DNA from: DATAEU01 sp046724395
GTDB lineage: Bacteria; Actinomycetota; UBA4738; HRBIN12
Assembly (NCBI GenBank): GCA_046724395.1
Contig: JBKOWM010000052.1
Coordinates: 1-34,228, forward strand
Direction: 5' to 3'
Length of the DNA stretch: 34,228 nucleotides
Shown here: positions 7,115 through 15,020 of the stretch, piece by piece
How positions within the stretch are numbered: position 1 is the first letter of the stretch
Layout of the letters: every line of letters starts with the position of its first letter
Translations under genes and position numbers: made by a program
The notes under the pieces: generated by a model
What the model saw: the letters and a program-made list of their open reading frames with translations, nothing else
The model's database searches: none
What the model was told of the DNA's origin: nothing

Positions 7115-8443
7115 GTGGCCGTGATTCGAGGACGAGTCCCGTCGCGCGATCCGTCGACGACGGAGGGGGGAGCGCGGACCATCGTGCGGCGGCCGGTGGC
7201 CGCCGTGCTCGGCATCGTCGCGGTGACGAGCGTTCTCGCCGCGGCATGCGATCTACCCTCGAGTGCCGATGGGCGTCCGGGCGCGCCAGCCGCGACGACG
7301 CAAACGAGCGCTGCCCGGCTGCGCATCTGGCCCCGGAGCGGCGTGGCCGATGCCGATCCGGCCGAGGGCATCTCCGTAAGCGTCGAACGTGGGACGATCA
7401 CCGACGTGACGGTGCAGGCGACGGGCGGCACGGTCGAGGGGCGGCTCGCCGGCGGCGACAGACAGTGGCACAGCATATGGCCGCTGAACACCGATGCTCG
7501 ATACACGGTCGTGGCCACGGCCGTCGACCGGGCGGGGCGCGCGGTGACGAGACGCAGCGCGTTTCGAACGCTCGATCCGCAGAACACGTTCGACACTCAC
7601 ATCTTCCAGGGCTTCCGCAAGACGTACGGCGTGGGCATGCCCGTGATCCTGACGTTCAGCCAGCCGATCGCTCGCAAGGCGGCCGTGGAGCGATCGCTCG
7701 AGCTGCATACGTCGAAGCCCGTCGTCGGCGCCTGGTACTGGGATGGCGATCAGACCGCCTACTTCCGCCCCCGCAAGTACTGGCCCACCGACACGACGGT
7801 GCGCTTCGTCGGACACCTCGACGGGGTTGAGGGAGCACCCGGCGTCTACGGTACTCACACACTGACGCAGCGCTTCCAGATCGGTCGATCGTTGATCGCC
7901 GTCGCCGACACGCGCACGCATCGGGTCCGGATCTATCTGGACCGCCACCTCTTCGGCGACTGGCCGATGAGCTCGGGCAAACCCGGTGACGACACGCCGA
8001 ACGGCACGTACCTCACCATGGACAAGTCAAATCCGGAGCGCATGATCGGGCCCGGCTACGACATCGAGGTGCCGTGGTCGGTTCGGTTCACGAACGGGGG
8101 AAACTTCCTCCACGATGCGTACTGGTCGGTCGGCGAGCAGGGGTTCGAGAACGTAAGCCACGGATGCGTGAACCTCTCGCCCGAGAACGCTGAGACGTAC
8201 TACAAGCTCGCCGTCCAGGGCGATCCGGTGACGATCACCGGAAGTCCGAGGGCGGGCACCTGGGGCGACGGATGGACGGTGTGGTTCCTGACCTTCGAGC
8301 AACTCCTGCGCGGAAGCGCTCTCCACAAGGCGGTCCGGGTGGGACCGCACGGCAGCGCGTTCGTCGATCCCGACACGCTTCGGTCTCCGCGCGCCAAACC
8401 GCCCCTGGGAACCTCCCGGCCCGGAAACTCGAATCCCGTCTGA
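7115..8443 (+). CDS. L,D-transpeptidase lipoprotein (YkuD domain with Ig-like domains)
   Basis: This 442-residue protein should cross-link peptidoglycan stem peptides by 3-3 bonds outside the membrane. The N-terminus has a hydrophobic stretch ending in a lipobox LAAAC (Cys45). Residues about 67-155 and 156-255 look like two Ig-like domains as in mycobacterial Ldt enzymes. The YkuD domain spans about 258-376, with His333 and the catalytic motif SHGCVN containing Cys351. The C-terminal 60 residues form an extension. The GTG start at 7115 is preceded by GGGGG; GTG 7121 is equally possible and leaves the lipobox intact. It appears to be a single-gene unit. Confidence 0.92.
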   Translation: MAVIRGRVPSRDPSTTEGGARTIVRRPVAAVLGIVAVTSVLAAACDLPSSADGRPGAPAATTQTSAARLRIWPRSGVADADPAEGISVSVERGTITDVTVQATGGTVEGRLAGGDRQWHSIWPLNTDARYTVVATAVDRAGRAVTRRSAFRTLDPQNTFDTHIFQGFRKTYGVGMPVILTFSQPIARKAAVERSLELHTSKPVVGAWYWDGDQTAYFRPRKYWPTDTTVRFVGHLDGVEGAPGVYGTHTLTQRFQIGRSLIAVADTRTHRVRIYLDRHLFGDWPMSSGKPGDDTPNGTYLTMDKSNPERMIGPGYDIEVPWSVRFTNGGNFLHDAYWSVGEQGFENVSHGCVNLSPENAETYYKLAVQGDPVTITGSPRAGTWGDGWTVWFLTFEQLLRGSALHKAVRVGPHGSAFVDPDTLRSPRAKPPLGTSRPGNSNPV

Positions 8444-8551
8444 CGTTGCCTGCAACGGATCGGCCACGTCCATCGCGTCGATCTCGGCGCGGCCGGGAAC
8501 ACGCTGCGGTAGCCCACCGTCGAACCCGGATCCGAGGTCCCAGGAGGTTCG

Positions 8552-9619
8552 ATGCGTCGGATGGGGGTCGTCCTTCCAATCGTGCTGCTTTCGCTCGCGG
8601 TCGGCGGCCCCGCATTGGCCTGCGGTGGGCTCGTCGCGCCGAACGGCTCCGTTCAGCTGGTGCGCACGACGACGCTTGCCGCCTACCACCAGGGGGTCGA
8701 GCACTACGTGACGTCGTTCGAGTTCTCCGGCTCGGGTGAGTTCGGCTCGATCGTTCCTCTCCCAGGTGTTCCCACAAACGTGATCCGCGGCGGCGACTGG
8801 ACGCTTCAGCGGCTCGTCCAGGAGACGCAGCCTCCGGTGCCTGCAGCTGACGTACTGGCGCTCGAGGCCGCAGCCGCCACGCGAGCGGTCGTGCTCCTGC
8901 GGACGAAGATCGATGCGCTCGACGTCGTTGTGCTGAAGGGGGGGTCGTTCGCCGTCGGCCGGTGGGCGGCGGAGCACGGGTTCCTGCTTCCTCCCGATGC
9001 GCCGGAAGTCCTCGAGTTCTACGCCAGGCGCAGCCCGGTCTTCATGGCGGTGCGGTACGACACGGAGCGCGCCGCGGATCAGGGACTGAGCACCGGAGAC
9101 GGAACGCCCGTCCACGTCGTCATCCCGACGACCAATCCGTGGGTCCCGCTCCGCATCCTCGGGCTCGGCGCGCCGCCGCTTGCCCGGGTGCAGGCCGACG
9201 TCTATCTGTTGACGGCCGGCCGGCCGGCCCTTCTTCCCACACCGATCGGCGCGTCACTCGCTGCTCGCGTGCCGAAGGAAGCGGCGCCGGGGCTCGTCCT
9301 CGAGCGGAGCGAGTCCGCCTCGCCCTCGCTCCTGCGCGACCTGCGCTCCGACAAGGGAATGAGCTGGCTTCCATCCCGAAGCATGTGGCTCACGTACCTG
9401 CGAATCGACGCGAAGGCCGGCGACCTGACCTACGACCTGGCGGTCGATGCGAGTGGCGCGGGGCACCCGTCAACGGTCGCCGCCGGCCTGCCCGCCGGCG
9501 CTTCGCCGGCGAGATCGCCGAATCCGCTCGTGGTGATCGGATGGTCGCTTGCCGTGCTGCTCGCGCTGATGGCGGCCGCCGCTCGTGAGCGCGGTCGCGC
9601 GCGCCCCGCCGCGCCGTGA
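8552..9619 (+). CDS. DUF2330-family secreted protein with C-terminal membrane anchor
   Basis: The 355-residue protein starts with a signal peptide (about 1-23, ending ALACGG) and ends with a membrane segment (about 322-342) followed by Arg-rich residues, so it should be exported and anchored. The body resembles DUF2330: the family's opening CGGLVAP pattern just after the signal peptide, and FGSIVPLPGVP (about 64-74). The family function is unknown. The ribosome site AGGAGG sits five bases before ATG 8552. Its stop overlaps the GTG of the cupredoxin gene, implying that the two proteins are made together and may work together at the cell surface. Confidence 0.85.
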   Translation: MRRMGVVLPIVLLSLAVGGPALACGGLVAPNGSVQLVRTTTLAAYHQGVEHYVTSFEFSGSGEFGSIVPLPGVPTNVIRGGDWTLQRLVQETQPPVPAADVLALEAAAATRAVVLLRTKIDALDVVVLKGGSFAVGRWAAEHGFLLPPDAPEVLEFYARRSPVFMAVRYDTERAADQGLSTGDGTPVHVVIPTTNPWVPLRILGLGAPPLARVQADVYLLTAGRPALLPTPIGASLAARVPKEAAPGLVLERSESASPSLLRDLRSDKGMSWLPSRSMWLTYLRIDAKAGDLTYDLAVDASGAGHPSTVAAGLPAGASPARSPNPLVVIGWSLAVLLALMAAAARERGRARPAAP

Positions 9620-10029
9620 GTTGCGTGCGTGCGGCCCGCCGCGTCCTCGCGGCCGTCCTGCTCGCCACCGTCGTGGGATGTTCTGGGCCGATCGCCGCCG
9701 ACGAGCCGTTTCGGACGATCCGAGTGAATATCCATTTCTCGCGGTTCGAGCCGTCTCGCATCGTCGTCTCGGCGGGCGAGACCATCCGCTTCGTGGTCCG
9801 CAACACCGACCCGATTGCCCACGAGTTCATCGTGGGGAACGAAGCCGTGCAACGCATCCACGAGGAGGGAACCGAGGCGCACCACCCGGTCCGGCCCGGC
9901 GAGATGTCCGTCCCCGCGGGCTCCACCCGGCAGACCGTCTATACATTCGGCTCGTACGACCTTCTGTTCGGTTGTCATCTGCCGGGGCACTACGCCTACG
10001 GCATGCGCGGCTCGATCACCGTTGCGTGA
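9616..10029 (+). CDS. Cupredoxin-domain lipoprotein (plastocyanin/azurin-like)
   Basis: The 137-residue protein has a short signal with lipobox VVGC (Cys22) and a single cupredoxin domain (about 34-137). The type 1 copper ligands are visible: His69 in the IAHEF motif, then Cys120, His125 and Met130 in FGCHLPGHYAYGM. This pattern fits a blue-copper electron carrier or copper-binding protein on the outer face of the membrane. The GTG start at 9616 overlaps the stop of the DUF2330 gene. A redox partner is not present in the window. Confidence 0.9.
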   Translation: MSCVRAARRVLAAVLLATVVGCSGPIAADEPFRTIRVNIHFSRFEPSRIVVSAGETIRFVVRNTDPIAHEFIVGNEAVQRIHEEGTEAHHPVRPGEMSVPAGSTRQTVYTFGSYDLLFGCHLPGHYAYGMRGSITVA

Positions 10030-10069
10030 ACACAGCGGTGATCGGCGATCGGTGTCACGATGACGGGAG

Positions 10070-10537
10070 ATGGCCAAGAAGAGCGCAGGACTCGTGCTCT
10101 ATCGCCGGCGACCCTCGATCGAGGTGCTGCTCGTCCACCCGGGCGGTCCGTTCTGGGCTAAGCGTGATGAGGGCGCATGGTCCATCCCGAAGGGAGAGGT
10201 CGAGCCGAACGAGGACGCCTTCGGCGTTGCGTTGCGCGAGTTTCGTGAGGAGCTCGGGGACGATCCGCCGGCCGGGGCGGCCCATTCCCTCGGCGAGATC
10301 CGTCAGCCCGGCGGCAAGCATGTCCAAGCGTGGGGCATCGAGGCAGATCTCGACGTCGCCGTGGTGGACAGCAATACGTTCACGATGGAGTGGCCCCCGA
10401 AATCGGGCCGAACGAAGGAATTCCCTGAGGTGGACCGGGCGGCGTGGCTGGGCCTAGCCGCCGCGCGGTCCAAGATCCTTCCCGCACAACGCGGGTTCCT
10501 CGACCGCCTCGAGGCGCTCGTCGCCGAGACGAGCTGA
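10070..10537 (+). CDS. NUDIX hydrolase
   Basis: The 155-residue protein contains a complete NUDIX box, GEVEPNE followed seven residues later by REFREELG (about 42-64), with the metal-binding Glu residues conserved. The flanking pattern (SAGLVLYRRR at the start, WSIPKGE before the box, PEVDRAAWLGLAAARSKILP at the end) is of the diadenosine-polyphosphate/NTP pyrophosphohydrolase type that is common in actinobacteria. The precise nucleotide substrate cannot be read from sequence. The start at ATG 10070 has GGGAG immediately before it, an unusually short spacing. Confidence 0.9.
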   Translation: MAKKSAGLVLYRRRPSIEVLLVHPGGPFWAKRDEGAWSIPKGEVEPNEDAFGVALREFREELGDDPPAGAAHSLGEIRQPGGKHVQAWGIEADLDVAVVDSNTFTMEWPPKSGRTKEFPEVDRAAWLGLAAARSKILPAQRGFLDRLEALVAETS

Positions 10538-10560
10538 GCTCTCGACCGTCGCGACGCCCA

Positions 10561-10968
10561 ATGTCGGTAGCCATCTTCTTCATCTACGTCCTGCGCGAGG
10601 TGCGCCTGTCGCCGGGCCTACTCCGGCGTCGCGCTGGCGATCAGCTCCTGCGGCTTCGTCGGCGGCTCGCTGATCGTGCCGAGGATCGAGCGCCCGCTCG
10701 GGATCGGTCCCACCGTCGTGCTCGGTCTCGGGATGATCGCCGATAGCCCGTACACGATGGTGCTCGCCAACCGATCGCTTCCAGACGCCGTGAACGTCGC
10801 CTTCTTCGCTCCTCCCGGGGGCCGGTGGGTTCCTGGGCGCGACGATCGGCCTCCGTCCGACCATCCTCGTGTGCGCCGTCGCGTACGCGATTCCGTTCTT
10901 GTACTCGCTTGGCTCGCCGCTACGCGGCGTCCGGCTTCCGGACCAATCGTCGACGCGGACTATCGGTG
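10561..10968 (+). pseudogene. Decayed remnant of an MFS transporter (two frameshifts, N-terminal half missing)
   Basis: Three consecutive frames join into a protein with the look of the C-terminal half of a major facilitator: MSVAIFFIYVLREVRLSP (10561 to about 10614), then AYSGVALAISSCGFVGGSLI continuing to NVAFFAPPG (10616 to about 10820), then AGGFLGATIGLRPTILVCAV ending SPLRGVRLPDQ (10821-10956). The frame moves +1 at about 10614 and again in the CCCGGGGG run at 10814-10821. A functional MFS protein needs about 400 residues; only about 135 remain. The remnant sits between the NUDIX gene and the leftward PIG-L gene and is the only content of this 514-base gap. Family assignment is by hydrophobic pattern and the conserved GATIGLRPT-type motif. 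Confidence 0.55.
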
Positions 10969-11051
10969 ACGCCGCACCGGAGACACGAGCGGCGCGTCGG
11001 CTATCACGCGACCTCCGACGCCGCTTGCCCGACGCCGCACGACGCCATCGC

Positions 11052-11846
11052 TCAGACCTCGAAGCCGTCGAGGCCCTCGAAGAGATCCGACAGAACCGGG
11101 TCGTCCCGCGAGCGCGGCGGCCACGGCTGCGTGAAGCACTCCTCGTCGAAGTACAGCCAGCGAAGCTCCACCGGGATTCGCTCGAGCTCGCCGATCTGCG
11201 TGCGGTGCGCGAGCACACCCGCCATCTTCGTATCGAAGACCGAACGCGTGTCGACGCGGACGGCAATCTCCGAATCGGGGACGCCGGTTGGATTGAAGAG
11301 CATGTCTCGTTCGCCGAACTCGGTGTCCCCGCGCGCGGCGAGCGCCGCGTAGAAGCGGTCGATCGAGCTGTTCGGGATCGCGGTGTGCAGCAGGCGCCTG
11401 AACCCTCGCGCGCCGGCTCGCGAGGCGTGGAACGCGGCATCACCGGCCGCGCCAGCGGCGATGTGATCGTGGTGGTTCGTTGCACCCTCGGGCCCGAATG
11501 TCACGACGACGTCCGGTCGTCCGGTGTCGAGGATATGGCGTACGCGACCCGCGAGCTCAGTCGGGTCGACCTCGTCCAAGTGGTAATCGGGGTATCGGAG
11601 GAAGTGGACGTCGGCGTCCTCGGCTCGAACGGCGTCGAGGAACGCGTGCTGCTCGTCCTCTCGAACGTCGCCGAGTGTCTCCCGCGTCGCGATCCCCTCG
11701 ACCCAGATCGGACCGGCGTCGCCGCTCGTGCAGAACACCATCGTCAAGTGAACCTCCGCCGCGTGCATCGCGATCCACCCGCCCATCTGATAGGCATCGT
11801 CGTCGGGGTGGGCGAAGACCGTCGCGACGCGGCGGCGTCCGCTCAC
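11052..11846 (-). CDS. PIG-L/LmbE-family zinc-dependent N-deacetylase
   Basis: The 264-residue protein has the family's N-terminal zinc motif AHPDDD (12-17) and a second metal motif NHHDH (124-128). Members remove acetyl groups from GlcNAc-type conjugates (mycothiol precursor, GPI precursor, antibiotics). Here the position as last gene of a leftward operon, overlapping the aldehyde dehydrogenase stop by GTGA, suggests an amino-sugar or acylated substrate linked to the catabolic locus, but mycothiol-pathway roles cannot be excluded. The GTG start at 11846 is set by that overlap. Confidence 0.9.
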   Translation of the reverse strand: MSGRRRVATVFAHPDDDAYQMGGWIAMHAAEVHLTMVFCTSGDAGPIWVEGIATRETLGDVREDEQHAFLDAVRAEDADVHFLRYPDYHLDEVDPTELAGRVRHILDTGRPDVVVTFGPEGATNHHDHIAAGAAGDAAFHASRAGARGFRRLLHTAIPNSSIDRFYAALAARGDTEFGERDMLFNPTGVPDSEIAVRVDTRSVFDTKMAGVLAHRTQIGELERIPVELRWLYFDEECFTQPWPPRSRDDPVLSDLFEGLDGFEV

Positions 11847-13213
11847 CGCGGAAAGACCGTGATCGTCGAGGTCGAGGTGTAGAACTCGCGAGCAGCGCGG
11901 CCCTGCTCGCGCGGGCCGACGCTCGACGCCTTCTCGCCGCCGAACGGCGCGTGGAAGTCCACTCCGGTGGTCGGCGCGTTGATTCGAACCATTCCGACGT
12001 CGATTCGGTCGGCCACGTCGAGTGCGAGCCCGAGGTCACGCGTGTACACGCCGGCCACCAGCCCGTACGGCGTGCCGTTCGCGATACGGACCGCCTCGTC
12101 GATGTCACGTGCCGACAGGATCGCGACGACGGGTCCAAAGACCTCCTGCTGTGCGAGCTCGTCACGGTCCCCGATGTCCGTCACGACCGTCGGCGAGACG
12201 TACCAGCCGTGAGCGGGCGCGTCGCCGCCGTTCGCTATGCGGGCGCCGGCGGCCTTGGCTCGCTCGACGGCGGCGACGATCCGCTCGCGCGCCTCGTGTG
12301 TGATGACGGGTCCGACGGTCGTCCGAGCGTCTCGTGGATCGCCGACCGACAGCGATCGCACCGCGTCGACGAACGCGTCTCGAATCGGCCCCGCGTCGCC
12401 GACGGCGATGATTCGCCGCGTCGCCGTGCACTTCTGTCCCGCGTAGCCCATCGCGGCGCCGGCGATCGTCGTCACGGCCGCCGGGACGTCGGCGTCGCTC
12501 AGCACGATGGCCGGGTTGTGCCCACCCATCTCCGCCTGTGCCGGGATCCCGGCGCGGGCGGCCGCGAGCGTCACTTCCCGCCCGACCGCGACGGACCCGG
12601 TGAACGAAACGGCGTCCACGCCCTCGCCCGAGGCGAGGCGGCGCCCCACATCTACGTCGCCCGGCACGACCTGCAGGACGCCCTCGGGGAGGTCGACGAG
12701 CGACGCGAGCCCGAATGCCCCGGCAGTCGCCATCGGCGACGGCTTCAGCACGACGACGTTCGCGTACGCGAGCGCGGGTGCGAGCTTCCATGCAGGGATG
12801 GCGAGCGGGAAGTTCCAGGGCGTGATCAAGCCGACGATCCCGCGCGGGCGCCGCCGCGTGTAGAGAAGCGTGCCGGCCGTCGAGGGAGGCAGGACGTCGC
12901 CCTCGGGATCGAGCGCGGCCTGCGAGTAGAAGCGGAGGATCGCGGCGGTTCGCGCGATCTCACCCTTGGCCTCGCTCACCGGCTTGCCGACCTCCCGGAT
13001 CACGAGTTCCGTGAACTCCTCGGCCCGGGCGTCCAGCCGATCCGCAGCCGCGCGCAGCGCGGCCCCTCGCTCGTGCGCCGTCGTTCGCCGCCAGGCCTCG
13101 GCTGCGCGACGGGCGGCGTCGATCGCGCGGGCGGCCCCGGCGGCGCCGGCGTCCGGCCACTCGCCGACGACGTCGTCGGGCCGCTGTGGCGATGTGGAGA
13201 CGATCGTCGTCAC
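11843..13213 (-). CDS. Aldehyde dehydrogenase, probable alpha-ketoglutarate semialdehyde type
   Basis: The 456-residue NAD(P)-dependent enzyme has all active-site residues: Asn134 in TPWNFP, Glu228 in AEMGGHNP, catalytic Cys262 in GQKCTATRR and Glu357 in QEVFGP. The C-terminal PFGGEKASSVGPREQG motif (423-438) is the form seen in 2,5-dioxovalerate (alpha-ketoglutarate semialdehyde) dehydrogenases. Next to a 2-keto-3-deoxy-pentonate dehydratase-like gene this would be the last step of a Weimberg-type pathway, giving 2-oxoglutarate. The start is GTG 13213, seven bases after GGAGG; the frame stays open upstream but carries no signal. At 456 residues it is slightly shorter than typical (about 480). 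It lies 13 bases after the upstream gene and overlaps the PIG-L gene. Confidence 0.9.
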   Translation of the reverse strand: MTTIVSTSPQRPDDVVGEWPDAGAAGAARAIDAARRAAEAWRRTTAHERGAALRAAADRLDARAEEFTELVIREVGKPVSEAKGEIARTAAILRFYSQAALDPEGDVLPPSTAGTLLYTRRRPRGIVGLITPWNFPLAIPAWKLAPALAYANVVVLKPSPMATAGAFGLASLVDLPEGVLQVVPGDVDVGRRLASGEGVDAVSFTGSVAVGREVTLAAARAGIPAQAEMGGHNPAIVLSDADVPAAVTTIAGAAMGYAGQKCTATRRIIAVGDAGPIRDAFVDAVRSLSVGDPRDARTTVGPVITHEARERIVAAVERAKAAGARIANGGDAPAHGWYVSPTVVTDIGDRDELAQQEVFGPVVAILSARDIDEAVRIANGTPYGLVAGVYTRDLGLALDVADRIDVGMVRINAPTTGVDFHAPFGGEKASSVGPREQGRAAREFYTSTSTITVFPR

Positions 13214-13226
13214 GTGCGAGCCTCCT

Positions 13227-14087
13227 CTACGGGCCGACGACGCGGGAGCCGACCACCTCGACACGGTTCTCGAGCGCACCGAGGGATCCGATCTCGATCC
13301 GCACGACGTCGCCCGGCAGGAGCGTCGTAGCTGCGTCCGGGACGATCCCCGTCCCCGTGAGCAGGATCGCCCCTACCGGCAAGGACAGGGCGGCGCCGAG
13401 GCAGACGACCAGCTCATCGAACGAGCGCCGCATTTCGGCCGTCGAGGTCCGGCCCGCGAACACGGGGTCGCCGTTACGATCGATCTCGATCCCGATAGGA
13501 AACGGCGGCGCGACTTCCGACGTGGGAACGATGCACGGGCCCAGGGCGCACGCCCCGTCGTAGACCTTCGCCTGCGGCAGGTAGAGCGTGTTGCGCCCTT
13601 CGATCGAGCGCGATGAGACATCGTTGCCGATCACGTAGCCGGCGATCGATAGGTCGGAAGCGACGACGAGCGCAAGCTCGGGCTCGGGAACGTTCCAGTC
13701 GCTGTCGGCTCGGATACCGATCGGCTCGCCTGCGCCGCGCACGCGCCAGCCGGGAGCCTTGAAGAACAGCTCGGGCCGGTCGGCGACGTATACGAGGTCG
13801 TACGGATCCGCCGAGACCGACTCCTCGATGCGTGCGGCGCGCGACCGTTCGTAGGTCACGCCGGCCGCCCAAACCTCTTGGCTCTCGACCGGGGCGAGCA
13901 CGACGCTCCCCGGCGGCACGCCGCCGTCGACGTCGGCGAGCAGCTTGCCAAGTTCGACGGACGAGCTCAGCGCGTCGTCGAGCGTGATGGAGCGCGGGAG
14001 AAGGGCATCCGGCCCGGCGTCGGGATCGCCGCTCGCGAGTCGGTTTTCGCCGTCAGGGAGCCGCAGTCGGAAGAGCGCCCGCGTCAT
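13227..14087 (-). CDS. Fumarylacetoacetate-hydrolase family protein, probable 2-keto-3-deoxy-pentonate dehydratase
   Basis: The 286-residue protein has the FAH-fold metal site: Glu135 and Glu137 in PEPELAL and Asp156 in GNDVSSR, with Lys174 nearby. The segment EVWAAGVTYERSRAARIEES (71-90) and RPELFFKAPG (104-113) are features of the archaeal/bacterial 2-keto-3-deoxy-D-arabinonate (or xylonate) dehydratases, which turn the keto-deoxy acid into alpha-ketoglutarate semialdehyde. It is the first gene of a leftward operon with the matching semialdehyde dehydrogenase. I chose ATG 14087; a TTG at 14114 is an alternative. Neither has a clear ribosome site. Confidence 0.85.
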   Translation of the reverse strand: MTRALFRLRLPDGENRLASGDPDAGPDALLPRSITLDDALSSSVELGKLLADVDGGVPPGSVVLAPVESQEVWAAGVTYERSRAARIEESVSADPYDLVYVADRPELFFKAPGWRVRGAGEPIGIRADSDWNVPEPELALVVASDLSIAGYVIGNDVSSRSIEGRNTLYLPQAKVYDGACALGPCIVPTSEVAPPFPIGIEIDRNGDPVFAGRTSTAEMRRSFDELVVCLGAALSLPVGAILLTGTGIVPDAATTLLPGDVVRIEIGSLGALENRVEVVGSRVVGP

Positions 14088-14119
14088 CCGTGCCAAGATA
14101 TCGACCCCCCGCAAGGCGG

Positions 14120-14137
14120 GAGCGTGGCGCGACGCTC
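14120..14137. promoter_or_regulatory. Inverted repeat in the divergent promoter region of the pentonate locus
   Basis: GAGCGT (14120-14125) and ACGCTC (14132-14137) are exact reverse complements separated by six bases. It lies in the 78-base gap between the two divergent operons, where an operator shared by both would be placed. No regulator gene is within the locus. GC-rich inverted repeats of this length do arise by chance here. Confidence 0.3.
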
Positions 14138-14165
14138 ACGCCGACGGGACTACGAGAGGTGACCC

Positions 14166-15020
14166 ATGCTGGTGAACACCGACCGCGTCCGTGTTCTGTT
14201 CGACGGTACGGTCACCGATCCCCAGCTCGACCACCCCGAGGGCGTCGCGGTGCACCCTGACGGGAGCATCTGGTGCGGCGGCGAGCGCGGGCAGATCTTC
14301 CGTTTGCCGCCCGACGGATCAAGGGTCGAGCAGGTGGCGAGCACCGATGGCTTCTGTCTCGGCATGGCCTTCGACGCGGATGCCAACCTGTTCGTCTGCG
14401 ACCTGAAGCACGCGGCCGTGTTCCGTATGGACGGCGTGACGGGCCACGTCGAGCGCTTCGTGGATGGAATACCCGGACGCCCGATCGCGATCCCGAACTT
14501 CCCGGCGTTCGACGCACAGGGCTCTCTCTACGTCTCTGACAGCCACGCGTTCCGTGATCCCGGGCCCGGGGTGTTCCGCTTCGAGCGTGACGGCTCCGGC
14601 GAGCTCTGGTACGCGAAGGACGTCAACTTCGCGAACGGGCTCGCGCTCTCGCCCGACGGGCGGTGGCTGTACGTCGTCGAGACGTTCGCGAACTCGATCT
14701 TTCGTGTGCCGATCCTCGACGACGGCACCGCCGGCGAGCGCGAGGAGGTCGCGACGCTCGGCACGGCGCTGCCCGACGGGATCGCGTTCGGCGTCGACGG
14801 CGACCTGTACGTGGGCTGCTACGAACCCAGCCAGGTGCTCCGCGTTCGATCGGACCGCACAGTCGAGACGGTGTTCCACGACATCGAGGCGCACACGCTC
14901 GCACATCCGACGAATGTCGCGTTCGCCGGTTCCATGTTGGTCACCGCGAACCTCGGGCGGTGGCACCTCACGGCGATCGACCTCGGCGTCGAGGGCGCGC
15001 CGTTGCCGCCGCTGCCGTGA
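14166..15020 (+). CDS. SMP-30/gluconolactonase/LRE-family sugar lactonase
   Basis: The 284-residue six-bladed beta-propeller protein should hydrolyse an aldonolactone to the open acid. Metal-binding positions are visible: Glu25 in HPEGVAVHPDG, the Asn of NFANGLALSPDG (about 158-169) and the Asp of LPDGIAFGVDGDL (about 203-215). The ribosome site GAGAGGTGA lies just before ATG 14166. It opens the rightward operon and is divergent from the keto-deoxy-acid dehydratase and semialdehyde dehydrogenase, so the three give lactonase, dehydratase and dehydrogenase steps of an oxidative pentose pathway. Its stop overlaps the next gene's probable GTG. Confidence 0.88.
   Translation: MLVNTDRVRVLFDGTVTDPQLDHPEGVAVHPDGSIWCGGERGQIFRLPPDGSRVEQVASTDGFCLGMAFDADANLFVCDLKHAAVFRMDGVTGHVERFVDGIPGRPIAIPNFPAFDAQGSLYVSDSHAFRDPGPGVFRFERDGSGELWYAKDVNFANGLALSPDGRWLYVVETFANSIFRVPILDDGTAGEREEVATLGTALPDGIAFGVDGDLYVGCYEPSQVLRVRSDRTVETVFHDIEAHTLAHPTNVAFAGSMLVTANLGRWHLTAIDLGVEGAPLPPLP

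Noticed and set aside
8444..8457. CGTTGC-CT-GCAACG palindrome just after the transpeptidase stop
   Set aside because: A two-base loop and no T tract make it a poor terminator; too short to call an operator.
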